A stretch of 64,000 bases of DNA, from assembly GCF_011806525.1 (NCBI RefSeq), contig NZ_JAAVKI010000002.1:1-64000 (forward strand). Reading direction: 5' to 3'. The position numbers were made by a program, and so were the translations under genes. The number at the start of each line of letters is the position of its first letter. Position 1 is the first letter of the stretch. The notes beneath the pieces are model-generated. The model searched no databases. It was given only the letters and a program-made list of their open reading frames with translations, and was not told where the DNA came from. The DNA comes from Thalassospira sp. HF15. Lineage in GTDB: Bacteria > Pseudomonadota > Alphaproteobacteria > Rhodospirillales > Thalassospiraceae. This document shows positions 1 to 8,717 of the stretch, one piece after another.

Positions 1-134
1 GCACAGACTTTAGCGCCATAACGCTGCCCGCGCATCCCTTCCTTCTGATCTACAATGTCAAAGAACTCAAAGGCCGAAGCCTCAAACCGTCCGGTTCGCG
101 TCGCCCACTCATGAGCGCCGCACCCCGTCGGTGG
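1..134 (-). promoter_or_regulatory. rRNA operon leader with boxA; 16S gene lies off the left edge
   Basis: On the minus strand, positions 66 to 56 read GTTCTTTGACA, the form taken by the rrn boxA antitermination element in alphaproteobacteria (compare TGCTCTTTAACA in E. coli). About 25 bases further on is a GGAAGGGATGCGCGGGCAGC stretch of the kind found just ahead of the 16S gene in related rrn leaders. A strong promoter lies directly upstream (141-169). No convincing protein frame fits this layout. I read it as the transcribed leader of an rRNA operon running leftward out of the window. The 16S gene itself is not visible, so the identification rests on promoter, boxA and spacing. Confidence 0.72.
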
Positions 135-178
135 AGGCGGGTTATAGGGCCCCAAATCAGACCTGTAAACACCTTTTT
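132..178 (-). promoter_or_regulatory. Strong sigma-70-type promoter of the rRNA leader
   Basis: The minus strand carries TTTACA (169-164), a 17-base spacer, and TATAAC (146-141). An A-rich run lies immediately upstream of the -35 (171-179), resembling an UP element. The discriminator after the -10 is very G+C-rich (CCGCCTCC), as expected of stringently controlled rRNA promoters. Transcription should begin near 132-134 and proceed leftward. Confidence 0.75.
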
Positions 179-179
179 T

Positions 180-546
180 CGAGATTTATGGAGATTTTCG
201 GCGATTGTTTTTTTCACCCCCGAAACGGTCCGCACAAACCCTTGGCTTTCGGGGGTTTCACGTAGAAATCGGATATGTGCATAGCTCGACCCACATCGGC
301 GCATAACACCCAAAACCAATGGAGAAACGGACCCTGCGTGAATAATTACAATATGGAGTCCAATGACTTCGCAGCAAAAACGAAAAAGAAAACGTTCAAA
401 TCGCAACAAGATTTTCGCTTTTTCACACAATCCAAGTCGCGTAAGAGAATCCCATTGATGTTCTTGCAACGCCGGAACAGGAGATGGCCTGATCCATCCC
501 CAGTTTTCGGCATTGATGCCCCACACATATAATAAGGCCAACACCC
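180..546. other. Intergenic region between divergent rRNA promoter and the phosphodiesterase gene
   Basis: About 370 bases with no credible gene. A 9-bp inverted repeat (217-225 with 247-255, core CCCCCGAAA) is present, but no T-run follows it in either direction, so it is not a terminator. Short open frames here lack ribosome-binding sites and family resemblance. I see no other definable element. Confidence 0.5.
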
Positions 547-1299
547 GTGATCGAGATCCCGCATATTGTCGCCCATCGCGGCGCTTCGATTGAAGCCCCG
601 GAAAATACCATTGCCGCCTTTCGGGTCGCCGGCGCGCGCGGCGCAAAATGGATTGAATGCGATGTCACGCTAAGTTCTGATGACAAGTGCGTTCTGATTC
701 ATGACGACACACTGGAACGCACGACCAATGGCACCGGCCCGATTCATCACAGCGATTTCGAGACCCTGCGCAGTCTTGATGCCGGGGGATGGTTTTCAGA
801 CATATATAAAGGCGAACGAATCCCGAGCCTGAAAGATACGCTCGAAACTCTGTATTTCATGGAAATGGGCGCCAACCTCGAAATCAAGCCATCGGGCTGT
901 GATCCGGTGCGGCTATGTGAAGAGGTCATCAGGGAACTCAGCACGTCAAAAACCCTACCGCCAATTTTGATTTCAAGTTTTGACGACAGCGCTGTCGCAC
1001 ATATGCGCAAACATATGCCCGACCTGCCGTGTGGCTGGTTGCTTGAAACCCTGCCGGAAAACTGGAAGGCCGAGTATGAGCGCCTAGGTGCATCGGCCAT
1101 CCATATCGACCACAAGGCCCTGACACCCGTGAGTGCGGCGGAGATTGTCGATGCCGGAGTACCATTGGTTTGCTATACCATTAACGATGTCGAACGCGCC
1201 AAAGAGTTGTTTTCCTGGGGAGCAACATCAGTGATTACCGATGATCCGGCAAAGTTACTGATGGCAATTCCAAGGCGCCCATTCGCTGCCAACAGATAG
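547..1299 (+). CDS. ugpQ: Glycerophosphodiester phosphodiesterase, UgpQ-like
   Basis: This 250-residue protein has the length of cytosolic UgpQ enzymes, which hydrolyse glycerophosphodiesters to glycerol-3-phosphate and an alcohol. The GDPD signature is at the N-terminus: VAHRGASIEAPENTIAAF provides the catalytic HR...E pair, and IHDDTLERTTNGTG follows with the second catalytic His and Asp region. A metal-ligand segment (NLEIKPSG) lies near residue 115. There is no signal peptide, so it should act in the cytoplasm. The start is GTG at 547; no better ATG matches the N-terminal motif. It stands alone, followed by a MATE exporter about 90 bases downstream. The family is certain; the symbol is by similarity. 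Confidence 0.9.
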   Translation: MIEIPHIVAHRGASIEAPENTIAAFRVAGARGAKWIECDVTLSSDDKCVLIHDDTLERTTNGTGPIHHSDFETLRSLDAGGWFSDIYKGERIPSLKDTLETLYFMEMGANLEIKPSGCDPVRLCEEVIRELSTSKTLPPILISSFDDSAVAHMRKHMPDLPCGWLLETLPENWKAEYERLGASAIHIDHKALTPVSAAEIVDAGVPLVCYTINDVERAKELFSWGATSVITDDPAKLLMAIPRRPFAANR

Positions 1300-1389
1300 A
1301 CCCCTTAACGGGGCAACACGGCAAAAGGGTCGGGGCGCCACCAAAATCCCGACTTCTGATTGCCAGATAAAAATGCAGGAAACAGTCCA

Positions 1390-2817
1390 ATGTCCATTGC
1401 CCCACAAGATGGTCCGCCAGCACCACCGCCACTTGATCCGGCAGCATCGCCAACCCCGCTTTATCCCAATAACAGGGTAAAGCGGCATCTGAGCGAACTG
1501 TTCCGCCTAGCATTGCCGGTCACGATTGCCAGGCTGGGCATGTTGATTATGTCAGTTGTCGATACAATTGTGGTTGGCAACTATGACAGTGCGGCACTGG
1601 CGTATCTTAATATCGCACACGCGCCCTTTACATCCTTGATGGTCACCGGCATCGGCCTGCTGACCGGGGTCATGATCATGACATCGCACGCCAATGGCCG
1701 CGACAATCTGATGGCGGCGGGTGCTGTATGGCGCAATGCCATGCCCTACGCCATCTTGATCAGTATCCTGTTTACCATTCTGACCATTCAATCGGAGTGG
1801 CTGTTTGCCATTACCGGTCAGCCCGGCGAAATCACAGACAATGCAGGCGATTTGGCCGTAATCCTGTCGATCGGAATGCCGGCCGCCCTTATTTATATTA
1901 CCTGCGCCTTTTTCCTTGAAGGTTTGCAGCGACCATTGCCGGGCATGGTGATGATGATTGTCGCCAACCTGATCAACCTTGTCCTCGACTACGGACTGGT
2001 TTACGGCGCCTTTGGTTTACCCGAGCTAGGGGCCGCGGGTGCTGCATGGACATCAAGTGTCATGCGCTGGTTCATGGCTTTGAGCCTGCTGGCCTACATC
2101 CTCCTGATGAAAAGCCATCACCTTTATGGCATTCGCAATGGCTTTGCCGGTTGGTGGCGCGGATCCCGTGATGCCCGTCACTTGGGCTATGCCGCTGGCG
2201 CCAGTCAGGGCATGGAAACCGGCGCCTTTGCCGCCATGCAGCTTTTTGCCGGGCGTCTTGGCGTGATTGCCGCCGCCAGCTATGGCATAAGCATGACGCT
2301 TCTGGCACTGATGTTCATGGTCGCCTTGGGTCTGGCCTCGGCAACATCTGTTCGGGTGGGTATTGCCTATGGCCGGCGGGATCGACCTGACATGGCACTA
2401 GCCGGCTGGATTGGTCTTTTGACCACGATGATCGTGATGTTTGCGCTTAGCATTCCGCTTTATCTGTTTCCCGATGCGGTTGCCCATCTGTTCACCAAGG
2501 ATGTCGCGGTAATTGCCACCACCGTATCTGTTCTGGTCCTGATGCCGATCATTTTCCCGACCGATGGCGGGCAGAATGCCGCAATCAGCGCACTTCGCGG
2601 TGCAGGCGACAAGTGGGCACCAACGACCTTGCATCTGGTGTCCTATATCTTTGTTATGGTTCCCATCGGTTATTACCTGTCTTTCGTTCTTGAGATGGGG
2701 GTACGCGGCCTGTTTTGGGGGATTGCGATTGCAAGCCTTGTCGCGGTCAGTGGTCTTGCGATCCGGTTCCTGATCGTATCATCGCGCGACATTCCGGAAC
2801 ATCCCGAGCAGCTATAA
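1390..2817 (+). CDS. MATE family multidrug/cation exporter
   Basis: The 475-residue protein has about twelve hydrophobic segments in two similar halves. Each half begins with a MATE-like stretch, for example LALPVTIARLGMLIMSVVDT near residue 38. MATE proteins export organic cations in exchange for Na+ or H+ across the inner membrane; the substrate here cannot be told. An AGGA ribosome-binding site (1377-1380) sits nine bases before ATG 1390, so I prefer this start to an in-frame TTG at 1360. The N-terminus is proline-rich before the first membrane span. A bidirectional terminator follows. It could be co-transcribed with the phosphodiesterase, but nothing shows a functional link. Confidence 0.88.
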   Translation: MSIAPQDGPPAPPPLDPAASPTPLYPNNRVKRHLSELFRLALPVTIARLGMLIMSVVDTIVVGNYDSAALAYLNIAHAPFTSLMVTGIGLLTGVMIMTSHANGRDNLMAAGAVWRNAMPYAILISILFTILTIQSEWLFAITGQPGEITDNAGDLAVILSIGMPAALIYITCAFFLEGLQRPLPGMVMMIVANLINLVLDYGLVYGAFGLPELGAAGAAWTSSVMRWFMALSLLAYILLMKSHHLYGIRNGFAGWWRGSRDARHLGYAAGASQGMETGAFAAMQLFAGRLGVIAAASYGISMTLLALMFMVALGLASATSVRVGIAYGRRDRPDMALAGWIGLLTTMIVMFALSIPLYLFPDAVAHLFTKDVAVIATTVSVLVLMPIIFPTDGGQNAAISALRGAGDKWAPTTLHLVSYIFVMVPIGYYLSFVLEMGVRGLFWGIAIASLVAVSGLAIRFLIVSSRDIPEHPEQL

Positions 2818-2839
2818 GACACGCTGGATATCGAACTAA

Positions 2840-2876
2840 AAAAGCGCCAACGGGTTCGTTCCGTTGGCGCTTTTAT
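2840..2876. terminator. Bidirectional intrinsic terminator
   Basis: A 14-bp stem (2840-2853 with 2861-2874, core AAGCGCCAACGG) closes a 7-base loop. T-rich tracts follow it on the plus strand and on the minus strand. It serves the convergent MATE gene and the unknown minus-strand gene. Confidence 0.85.
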
Positions 2877-2896
2877 TTTGTGTTCTCTTGTTCGGA

Positions 2897-4162
2897 TCAG
2901 GAACGCGTCGCATCAAACTGGCGACGCGGCATCAGAAGATCACAGAATGGCAGGACCAGTGTGTCAAATGCCGATGCGGCACGCGCGGCATCAATGCGGA
3001 TGATATGCTGTTCGATATCACGCTGGGTGGCAAATTCCCCAAGCGGTGCCAGTTCCGGCAAAGCATCCACCACGGCTGCATAAAATGCAACCTGATCGTC
3101 ACGCGCAGACCCCGCCGCCAGATTGCCCAGATGGTTATAAAGCGCCATTGCAAGGAACCATCGGCAATAGGGCATCAGCCCTTGCAAGATTTCATCTCGT
3201 TGTTGCGGCTGCAGATATTGTTGCAGATCGCTATCAAGCCAAACCGCATTTTGCACCCCGGCGACAAAGGCGTTGCGAAGGGCGGGATATTCATCGGTAA
3301 AGAACACCGTCGTCAGCCATGGGGACAGATCATCAAGACCCGCCCGGCGGGTTTCCGGGCTGCTGTCACTTGCAAAATCAAGGGCAGGCATCGGTGGCTT
3401 GCCCGACATCGCAAGACTTGCCACGGCCGGATCCATCAACGCGTTGGCAAGCCATGCCTGATGCCAGATTTTCATCGGCCGGAAGTAAGGTTCTTTTTCA
3501 GCGCCGCCAGCTTCAATCCAGCTTTCGATCAGATGGGCGCGCCCCAGAGCAACCCCAAGGCGCAAGGCATCTTCGAAACCCATGCCATTTTGCAAGAACG
3601 GATCGCCAAGCATGTCTTCAAGCAGGGGCAGCATACTTGCGACATCATCTGATCGCAGCCCTGCCCCCAGTGGCTGATAAAACGACGCGCCGTCGCTATG
3701 GCCCAGAATGGCACGCGCATGCTTGGCAAAATCACCCCATAAAACAAGCTTCACCGGCTCTGCGCGTTTGCGCCAAAGCGGGCGCGTCAGATGCCAGTTT
3801 TCACATTCAAAATTGGCCATCGGCATGGCATCAACCAGGCGCGCCAAAGGTTTGGCCACCGCCAGTTCAAGATCATCCTCTGATCCAACATGCGCAATGG
3901 ATAAACGCCAACCCGGTTCTTCGTGTGGATGGCGATCCAGCCACAGCATGGCAAAGCCGGAGGCATTGGCCCGGCCTGCGGCAGGCGCAACCAGATCAAA
4001 AAACAGCGATAGCGCTGCTGGCATGTCCGGAACGGTGTGATCGGCGAGTGCTTCACCCACCGTCCAGGTTTTAACCATGACATCATCTGCATCTGGCCGA
4101 TTGCGAAAACGCGGCGGCAGAAAACCGGAATACTCGTTTGCAGGTTGATTGGAATCGGTCAT
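2897..4162 (-). CDS. Uncharacterised 421-residue protein
   Basis: I do not recognise this family. The product is soluble and acidic, with no signal peptide, membrane span or nucleotide-binding motif. It is rich in Trp, Leu and Ala and reads as mostly helical. Near residue 22 is a RPDADDVMVKTWTVGEALAD segment, and two DDL-type acidic patches lie further in. Codon use matches its neighbours, and the long frame with no competing gene on the other strand supports it as real. It converges on the MATE gene and shares its terminator. Upstream, an AraC-family gene lies on the same strand after a gap of about 140 bases. Nothing assigns it a pathway. Confidence 0.7.
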   Translation of the reverse strand: MTDSNQPANEYSGFLPPRFRNRPDADDVMVKTWTVGEALADHTVPDMPAALSLFFDLVAPAAGRANASGFAMLWLDRHPHEEPGWRLSIAHVGSEDDLELAVAKPLARLVDAMPMANFECENWHLTRPLWRKRAEPVKLVLWGDFAKHARAILGHSDGASFYQPLGAGLRSDDVASMLPLLEDMLGDPFLQNGMGFEDALRLGVALGRAHLIESWIEAGGAEKEPYFRPMKIWHQAWLANALMDPAVASLAMSGKPPMPALDFASDSSPETRRAGLDDLSPWLTTVFFTDEYPALRNAFVAGVQNAVWLDSDLQQYLQPQQRDEILQGLMPYCRWFLAMALYNHLGNLAAGSARDDQVAFYAAVVDALPELAPLGEFATQRDIEQHIIRIDAARAASAFDTLVLPFCDLLMPRRQFDATRS

Positions 4163-4299
4163 GGCAGCCTCATGGATGCGAAGGGGGCATGATGATCACG
4201 ATGACATCATGCGTCGCGCTGCTGATACCCAAGGAAACCAGGCAGGTCAATCATGTGGCAAACAGTCTGCGCACATACTGCTTGAACAGCTCAGCTGTA

Positions 4300-5262
4300 T
4301 CAGGCCCGCGTCAGACCGGCATGGCCGATGCTGGCTTCGCGATAGACCGAGGGCGGCATGGAAAGCAACCGTCTGAAATCACGAGAGAAATGGGCGTTAT
4401 CGGTAAAGCCGCACCAAAACCCGATCTCTCCGACAGACAGGGTGGTTCCATATAAAAGTCGACAGGCCTCACGCACGCGCACCAGACGCAAGAGGTCGGA
4501 GAACCGGCTGTTGGCCTGTTGCAGGCGGCGCTGCAAAGTGCGCCCGGATGTTTCCAGTGCGCTGGCAACTTCGTCAATCGTCCAGCTACGCCCGATATCA
4601 TGTTCAAGCACGGTGCAAAGTTGCTGCACCACCGGGCGCTGCGCACGGATTGACGGTGCGGTTCCCGGCATATTGGCCATGAACGGATAGGAAGACGACA
4701 CTTGCTCGAAACTGCTCCAGTTGATCCGGAACCGCAAACCGCGTCCAGAAAATGCCAGTTTGTCATTGATTCGCCCCTTGCGCAGGACACGCACCGACGA
4801 ACCGTGGCTGGGCAGAATGGTGGCATCAATATCCTCGGCCCCGGCAGCCTCAAGCAAGCCAATCAGAAACCCAAGGAGCAACAGGTTTTCAACCCTTGCA
4901 GGCGGCTGGCCACGGACAACACCCCGATGGATGGTCATGGATTTTCCGGTGACGGAAAACTCGCTGCGCGCGCGGGCATGCGAGTAGCCTTCCAGCCTGC
5001 GCCAGCGGTCCGCAATCATCGAAGGTGTTGCCGAATGACGCAACATGGTCAGGATCGGTTCCTGTTCCTTGGCGGCCAGATAACGCCCGAGGCGCACCAG
5101 AACCGCCGGGCCATTGGCCTCTTCAAGGGCCAGCATGATGCTGCGCAACTTGGCCGAAGTCACAACTGTCCCAGCCGGAACAAGGTCATAGCCCCGCGGC
5201 AACCAAGCCAGTTGCCGGATCAGGGCAACATGCAAACCAAAAGAAACAAATTCCTGCATCAA
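4300..5262 (-). CDS. AraC-family transcriptional regulator
   Basis: This is a 320-residue regulator. Residues 1-200 form a ligand-binding region of the type seen in OruR-like AraC proteins. The C-terminal ~100 residues carry two helix-turn-helix motifs: TIDEVASALETSGRTLQRRL and then VGEIGFWCGFTDNAHFSRDF, ending in a FRRLLSMPPSVYR family signature. It probably activates or represses a catabolic or stress gene in response to a small molecule, but no target is obvious. It lies divergently from the phosphatase gene at 5484, with about 220 bases between them, and upstream of the unknown 421-residue gene on the same strand. The start is ATG at 5262; a second Met directly follows it. Confidence 0.88.
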   Translation of the reverse strand: MMQEFVSFGLHVALIRQLAWLPRGYDLVPAGTVVTSAKLRSIMLALEEANGPAVLVRLGRYLAAKEQEPILTMLRHSATPSMIADRWRRLEGYSHARARSEFSVTGKSMTIHRGVVRGQPPARVENLLLLGFLIGLLEAAGAEDIDATILPSHGSSVRVLRKGRINDKLAFSGRGLRFRINWSSFEQVSSSYPFMANMPGTAPSIRAQRPVVQQLCTVLEHDIGRSWTIDEVASALETSGRTLQRRLQQANSRFSDLLRLVRVREACRLLYGTTLSVGEIGFWCGFTDNAHFSRDFRRLLSMPPSVYREASIGHAGLTRA

Positions 5263-5483
5263 AACGCGCCAAAAGGATCAATCTTGGCGCGATCATACAA
5301 ACTATTGATCCGACTGTCAGTGCCAGATCCAAAATGTCACGGAGCTGTTACATTTACCTGATTTTCCAAGAGTTCGTAACTTGGTTCACACAACTGGCAT
5401 GACGGGGCATTGCCCGAAAGGTGCCGCCATGTCACTGTTAAAAAGTCGCTTATGGCATTTCCCAGACAATACGGATTGATAAC

Positions 5484-5960
5484 GTGATCAAGGTTCTTTT
5501 CGTCTGCACCGGCAATATCTGTCGCTCCCCCACCGCCGATGGTGTTTTTCGCAAACTGGTCCGCGAAGCGGGGCTTGAAGATCACATCAGTGTTGATAGC
5601 TGCGGTCTGTCGGCCTATCACGTTGGCGAATTGCCCGATCCTCGGTCACGCGAAATGGCCAAAAGCCGTGGCATTGACCTGAGCGACATTCGATCACGCA
5701 AGATCAAACCGGATGATTATCTGCAATTTGATTATGTGCTGGCGATGGATCACGGACATCTACACGACATGCGCCGTCAGGCGCCAAACACCCACCAGAA
5801 TCGTATTGAACTGTTTCTCGATTACCATCCCACACTGGCAGGACAAAGCGTGCCTGACCCGTATTATGGCGGTTCCAACGGGTTTGTTGATGTGTTTGAC
5901 ATGATTGAGGAAGCCTCAAGCAAGCTGCTGGCCGACATCCGCGAAAAGCACGGCGTTTAA
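5484..5960 (+). CDS. Low-molecular-weight protein-tyrosine phosphatase
   Basis: The 158-residue protein has the complete family catalytic loop C8-x5-R14 in VCTGNICRSP at the extreme N-terminus. The general acid Asp125 is in the DPYYGG motif. Length and layout are standard for the cytosolic family, which dephosphorylates phosphotyrosine proteins or, in some bacteria, arsenate or capsule kinases. The start is GTG at 5484, fixed by the position of the P-loop. The fructosamine-kinase-like gene begins 26 bases downstream on the same strand, so the two are probably co-transcribed. The substrate is unknown. Confidence 0.92.
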   Translation: MIKVLFVCTGNICRSPTADGVFRKLVREAGLEDHISVDSCGLSAYHVGELPDPRSREMAKSRGIDLSDIRSRKIKPDDYLQFDYVLAMDHGHLHDMRRQAPNTHQNRIELFLDYHPTLAGQSVPDPYYGGSNGFVDVFDMIEEASSKLLADIREKHGV

Positions 5961-5985
5961 GCAGCTCCTATTTTCAGGGATCTTC

Positions 5986-6846
5986 ATGGATAAAAGCGCG
6001 CTCGTCGATCTGATCACGACCCAAACCGGGGCGACCCCAAAATCCATTTCCCCGCTTTCTGGCGGATGCGTTGCGGATGTTATGCGCGCCGATTTTGATG
6101 ATGGTCGGCAACTGGTGATCAAACAAAGCAATACCGGCGATGCCAGCCTGTCGATTGAGGCGACTATGCTGCGCTATTTCAAGGCACATTCGCCAATTAA
6201 CTGCCCGGACGTCGTCTATGCGGATGAAAGCTGTCTGGTGATGACCTATATCGCCAATGACAATCGCATGAGCCAATCTGTGCAGCTTGACCTTGCAGAG
6301 CAACTTGCCGCCCAGCATCAAATTACCTCACATACGTTCGGGCTTGATTTTGACACCCTGATTGGCGGTCTGCCGCAACCCAATACATCCGAAACCGACT
6401 GGATCACCTTCTTTGCCGAACACCGCTTGCGCCATATGGCGCAAAGGGCCCTGCACGACGGCAAACTGCCCGATACCATGGCCGGACGCATTGATCGGTT
6501 GATCGATCGTCTTGATCGCTATTTGCCAAAGAATAGCGAGGCGTCCTTGCTGCATGGTGATTTGTGGGGAGGCAATATTCCGAGCCAGTCCGGCAAGCTT
6601 GCTGGCCTGATTGATCCGGCGATTTATTACGGCGATCGCGAAATCGAATTGGCATTTGGCACCTTGTTTGGCGACCTGACACCGGAATTCTTTGAGCGAT
6701 ACAGCGAGATATTGCCGATTTCACCGGGTTTCTTTGAAGAACGCCGGGATTTGTATAATCTTTACCCGTTATTGGTTCATGTTTGCCTGTTTGGCGGACA
6801 TTATGTGCGTTCCGTTGACCACATCCTTGCCCGATTTGGTCAATAA
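5986..6846 (+). CDS. Fructosamine kinase family protein
   Basis: The 286-residue protein belongs to the fructosamine-3-kinase/aminoglycoside-phosphotransferase fold. It has an N-terminal glycine segment (SPLSGGCVADVM) and a Lys in LVIKQ for ATP. The catalytic loop is LLHGDLWGGN, and the metal-binding Asp is in LIDPAIYYGDRE. Family members phosphorylate sugar-amine adducts so that glycated proteins or ribulosamines break down. I start it at ATG 5986; the frame is open further upstream, but that part overlaps the phosphatase gene. Pairing with a low-molecular-weight phosphatase is known for protein-repair or phosphoribulosamine metabolism genes. That link is inference here. Confidence 0.87.
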   Translation: MDKSALVDLITTQTGATPKSISPLSGGCVADVMRADFDDGRQLVIKQSNTGDASLSIEATMLRYFKAHSPINCPDVVYADESCLVMTYIANDNRMSQSVQLDLAEQLAAQHQITSHTFGLDFDTLIGGLPQPNTSETDWITFFAEHRLRHMAQRALHDGKLPDTMAGRIDRLIDRLDRYLPKNSEASLLHGDLWGGNIPSQSGKLAGLIDPAIYYGDREIELAFGTLFGDLTPEFFERYSEILPISPGFFEERRDLYNLYPLLVHVCLFGGHYVRSVDHILARFGQ

Positions 6847-6902
6847 CGTCCGATATCTGCGTGAAATCCGATGAGAGAAATACACAAAAGGGGATAAGAG
6901 AG

Positions 6903-7352
6903 TTGAAAATTCTAGTTGGAGCTGCCGTCGCGCTGAGCATGACGGTCAGCATTGCGGCCATCGCCCATGAAGGGGCAACCGGCGTGGTGAAGGAACGCAT
7001 GGATGGCATGAAGGCCATCGGCCAGCAGGTCAAAATCATGGTGCCGATGATGAAGGGTGCGCTGCCCTACGACCCTGAACAGGTTGCAAAATCGGCCGCC
7101 ATTATTGAAGGCCATTCTGGCGAAACCTTTACCGCCCTTTTCCCCGAAGGCAGTAACGAACACCCGTCCGAAGCACTTTCTGACATCTGGGACGACTGGT
7201 CGACATTTACCGGGCTTGCCAATGAACTGAATGCCAAGGCCGGTGCTCTCAAAGCCGTTGCAACCAATGGCCAATCCGAAGACGAATTCAAAGCCGCGCT
7301 GGGTCAGATGATGCGGACCTGCAAGTCCTGTCATAGCGACTTCAAAGACTAG
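6903..7352 (+). CDS. Cytochrome c' (class II c-type cytochrome)
   Basis: The 149-residue precursor has an N-terminal signal peptide (KILVGAAVALSMTVSIAAIA). A four-helix-bundle-like body follows, and the single haem-binding motif CKSCH sits at the C-terminus, the class II arrangement. These periplasmic proteins bind NO or CO or take part in minor electron transfer. I favour the TTG start at 6903: AGGGGA (6889-6894) lies eight bases upstream and the resulting signal peptide begins Met-Lys. An in-frame ATG at 6861 would add 14 charged residues. A strong bidirectional terminator follows the stop codon. Confidence 0.87.
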   Translation: MKILVGAAVALSMTVSIAAIAHEGATGVVKERMDGMKAIGQQVKIMVPMMKGALPYDPEQVAKSAAIIEGHSGETFTALFPEGSNEHPSEALSDIWDDWSTFTGLANELNAKAGALKAVATNGQSEDEFKAALGQMMRTCKSCHSDFKD

Positions 7353-7391
7353 GGTCAGAATCTAGAACGCACTCAAACGGCGTCGAAAATT

Positions 7392-7426
7392 AAAAAGGCC
7401 GCAGCATCCGCTGCGGCCTTTTTTAA
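7392..7426. terminator. Bidirectional intrinsic terminator
   Basis: A 14-bp stem (7392-7405 with 7410-7423, core AAGGCCGCAGC) has a four-base loop and flanking A and T runs. It ends transcription of the cytochrome gene on the plus strand and of folE on the minus strand. Confidence 0.9.
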
Positions 7427-7445
7427 TCTCTGAATCGGATTGTTG

Positions 7446-8036
7446 TTAGCGCCCGATCATGGCAAAGAATTCGCGGCGCGTGATCGGGTCATCGCGGAAC
7501 GCGCCCAGCATGCGGCTTGTAACCATGGAAACACCGGTCTTGTGCACACCGCGTGTGCTCATGCATTGATGATTGGCGTCAATCACCACTGCAACACCAA
7601 GCGGATCAAGTTCTTCCTGAATGGTGTTGGCAACCTGTGCCGTCATCTTTTCCTGAATCTGCAGACGTTTGGCATAAACCTCGACCACGCGGGCCAGCTT
7701 GGAAATGCCAACAACACGGTGGCGCGGCAGATAGGCGACATGGGCCACACCAATAATTGGCACCATGTGATGTTCGCAATAGGATTCGACGCGGATATCC
7801 CGCAGCACGACCATTTCGTCATAGCCGTCGGTTTCTTCAAACGTCCGGCGCAGAATTTCTGCCGGGTCCTGCTGATAACCGGCAAAGAATTCACCATAAG
7901 AACGCGCCACACGATCAGGCGTTCCACGCAAACCTTCGCGGTCGGGATCATCCCCGGCCCACCGCAGAAGTGTCCGGACCGCTTCTTCGGCTTCTTCGCG
8001 TGTCGGACGCTTCACCGGGTTATGTTCGCTGCACAT
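7446..8036 (-). CDS. folE: GTP cyclohydrolase I
   Basis: FolE converts GTP to 7,8-dihydroneopterin triphosphate, the first step toward folate. The 196-residue length is typical of the zinc-dependent type I enzyme. The zinc ligands are visible: Cys87 and His90 in YCEHHMVP, and Cys158 in NHQCMSTRG. The signature [14 protein letters not shown] near residue 103 is also present. An AAGGAT ribosome-binding site lies about six bases before ATG 8036. It follows apaG and metZ on the same strand and ends at a bidirectional terminator. Confidence 0.97.
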   Translation of the reverse strand: MCSEHNPVKRPTREEAEEAVRTLLRWAGDDPDREGLRGTPDRVARSYGEFFAGYQQDPAEILRRTFEETDGYDEMVVLRDIRVESYCEHHMVPIIGVAHVAYLPRHRVVGISKLARVVEVYAKRLQIQEKMTAQVANTIQEELDPLGVAVVIDANHQCMSTRGVHKTGVSMVTSRMLGAFRDDPITRREFFAMIGR

Positions 8037-8124
8037 ACCAAATCCTTTGTCATTTTATTACAGGATAGAACCTGCCTTGGTGGGGCTCCTGACCCGCCTT
8101 AACTGATACTGTCGGCTGACCCAA

Positions 8125-8517
8125 TCAGTTCACAGTATGTTGCCCATGCGGACTGTCGAGCGAAAAGGCGGGAATCGCAATATCAAAATGATTGCCATCC
8201 ATATCGGTCATCTCGAAAGTTCCGACCATAAATCCGCTTGGCGTCGTCAACGGTGCGCCACTTGTGTAATTGAAACTTTCACCGCACGCCAGAACCGGTT
8301 GTTCACCGACAACACCCGGCCCTTTGACTTCCTGGGTTTCACCGCGTGAATCTGTAATTCGCCAATGACGGTTGAGCAATTGAACGGTTTTTGAGCCAAG
8401 GTTTTCGATCTCGATGCGATAGGCCCAAACATAACGATGGGTGTCCGGATCTGATTCGTCCTCGAGGAACATCGGATTTACCGATACCTTGATATCGTGG
8501 GTTACGGTCGAATACAT
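8125..8517 (-). CDS. apaG: ApaG protein
   Basis: ApaG is a small beta-sandwich protein of the FBA/DUF525 family. This one has 130 residues, the usual length. The family core is clear: WAYRIEIENLG, then LLNRHWRITDSRG, then VKGPGVVGEQPVL, GESFNYTSGAPL and a C-terminal FDIAIPAFSLD. The biochemical role is not settled; in enterobacteria it is linked to Co2+ and Mg2+ sensitivity and diadenosine tetraphosphate levels. Here it lies downstream of metZ on the same strand, an arrangement common in alphaproteobacteria. About 200 bases with a weak hairpin separate the two. Confidence 0.95.
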   Translation of the reverse strand: MYSTVTHDIKVSVNPMFLEDESDPDTHRYVWAYRIEIENLGSKTVQLLNRHWRITDSRGETQEVKGPGVVGEQPVLACGESFNYTSGAPLTTPSGFMVGTFEMTDMDGNHFDIAIPAFSLDSPHGQHTVN

Positions 8518-8654
8518 GCATGTCTCCGGGCCAAGTGTGTTCCAGTCAATTTTGCATCAGCCTAGATTGCGATAGATGGACCTTTATGTAGACAATCCGT
8601 CCCGAAACTACCAGTCGCCAATCAAAACAAACCAGCATCATGCACCGGGGCGGA

Positions 8655-8684
8655 TACGAAAGGGCCCGCACAATGTACGGGCCG
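8655..8684 (-). terminator. Weak terminator-like hairpin after metZ
   Basis: The minus strand reads GGCCCG, a 9-base loop, then CGGGCC (8683-8678 with 8668-8663), followed by a short T-rich stretch. It lies just past the metZ stop and may partially terminate before apaG. The stem is only 6-7 bp and the T-run is short. Confidence 0.35.
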
Positions 8685-8717
8685 GATCGATGTCAGGATT
8701 ACTGTTGTTCCAAGCTT

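Noticed and set aside
217..255. 9-bp inverted repeat near 217-255
   Set aside because: No T-run follows on either strand in the right direction, so it is not an intrinsic terminator; no other role is supported.
50..646. 198-codon minus-strand open frame at the left edge
   Set aside because: It lies over the rRNA promoter, the leader and the start of the phosphodiesterase gene, and its protein is Arg-rich with no family features.
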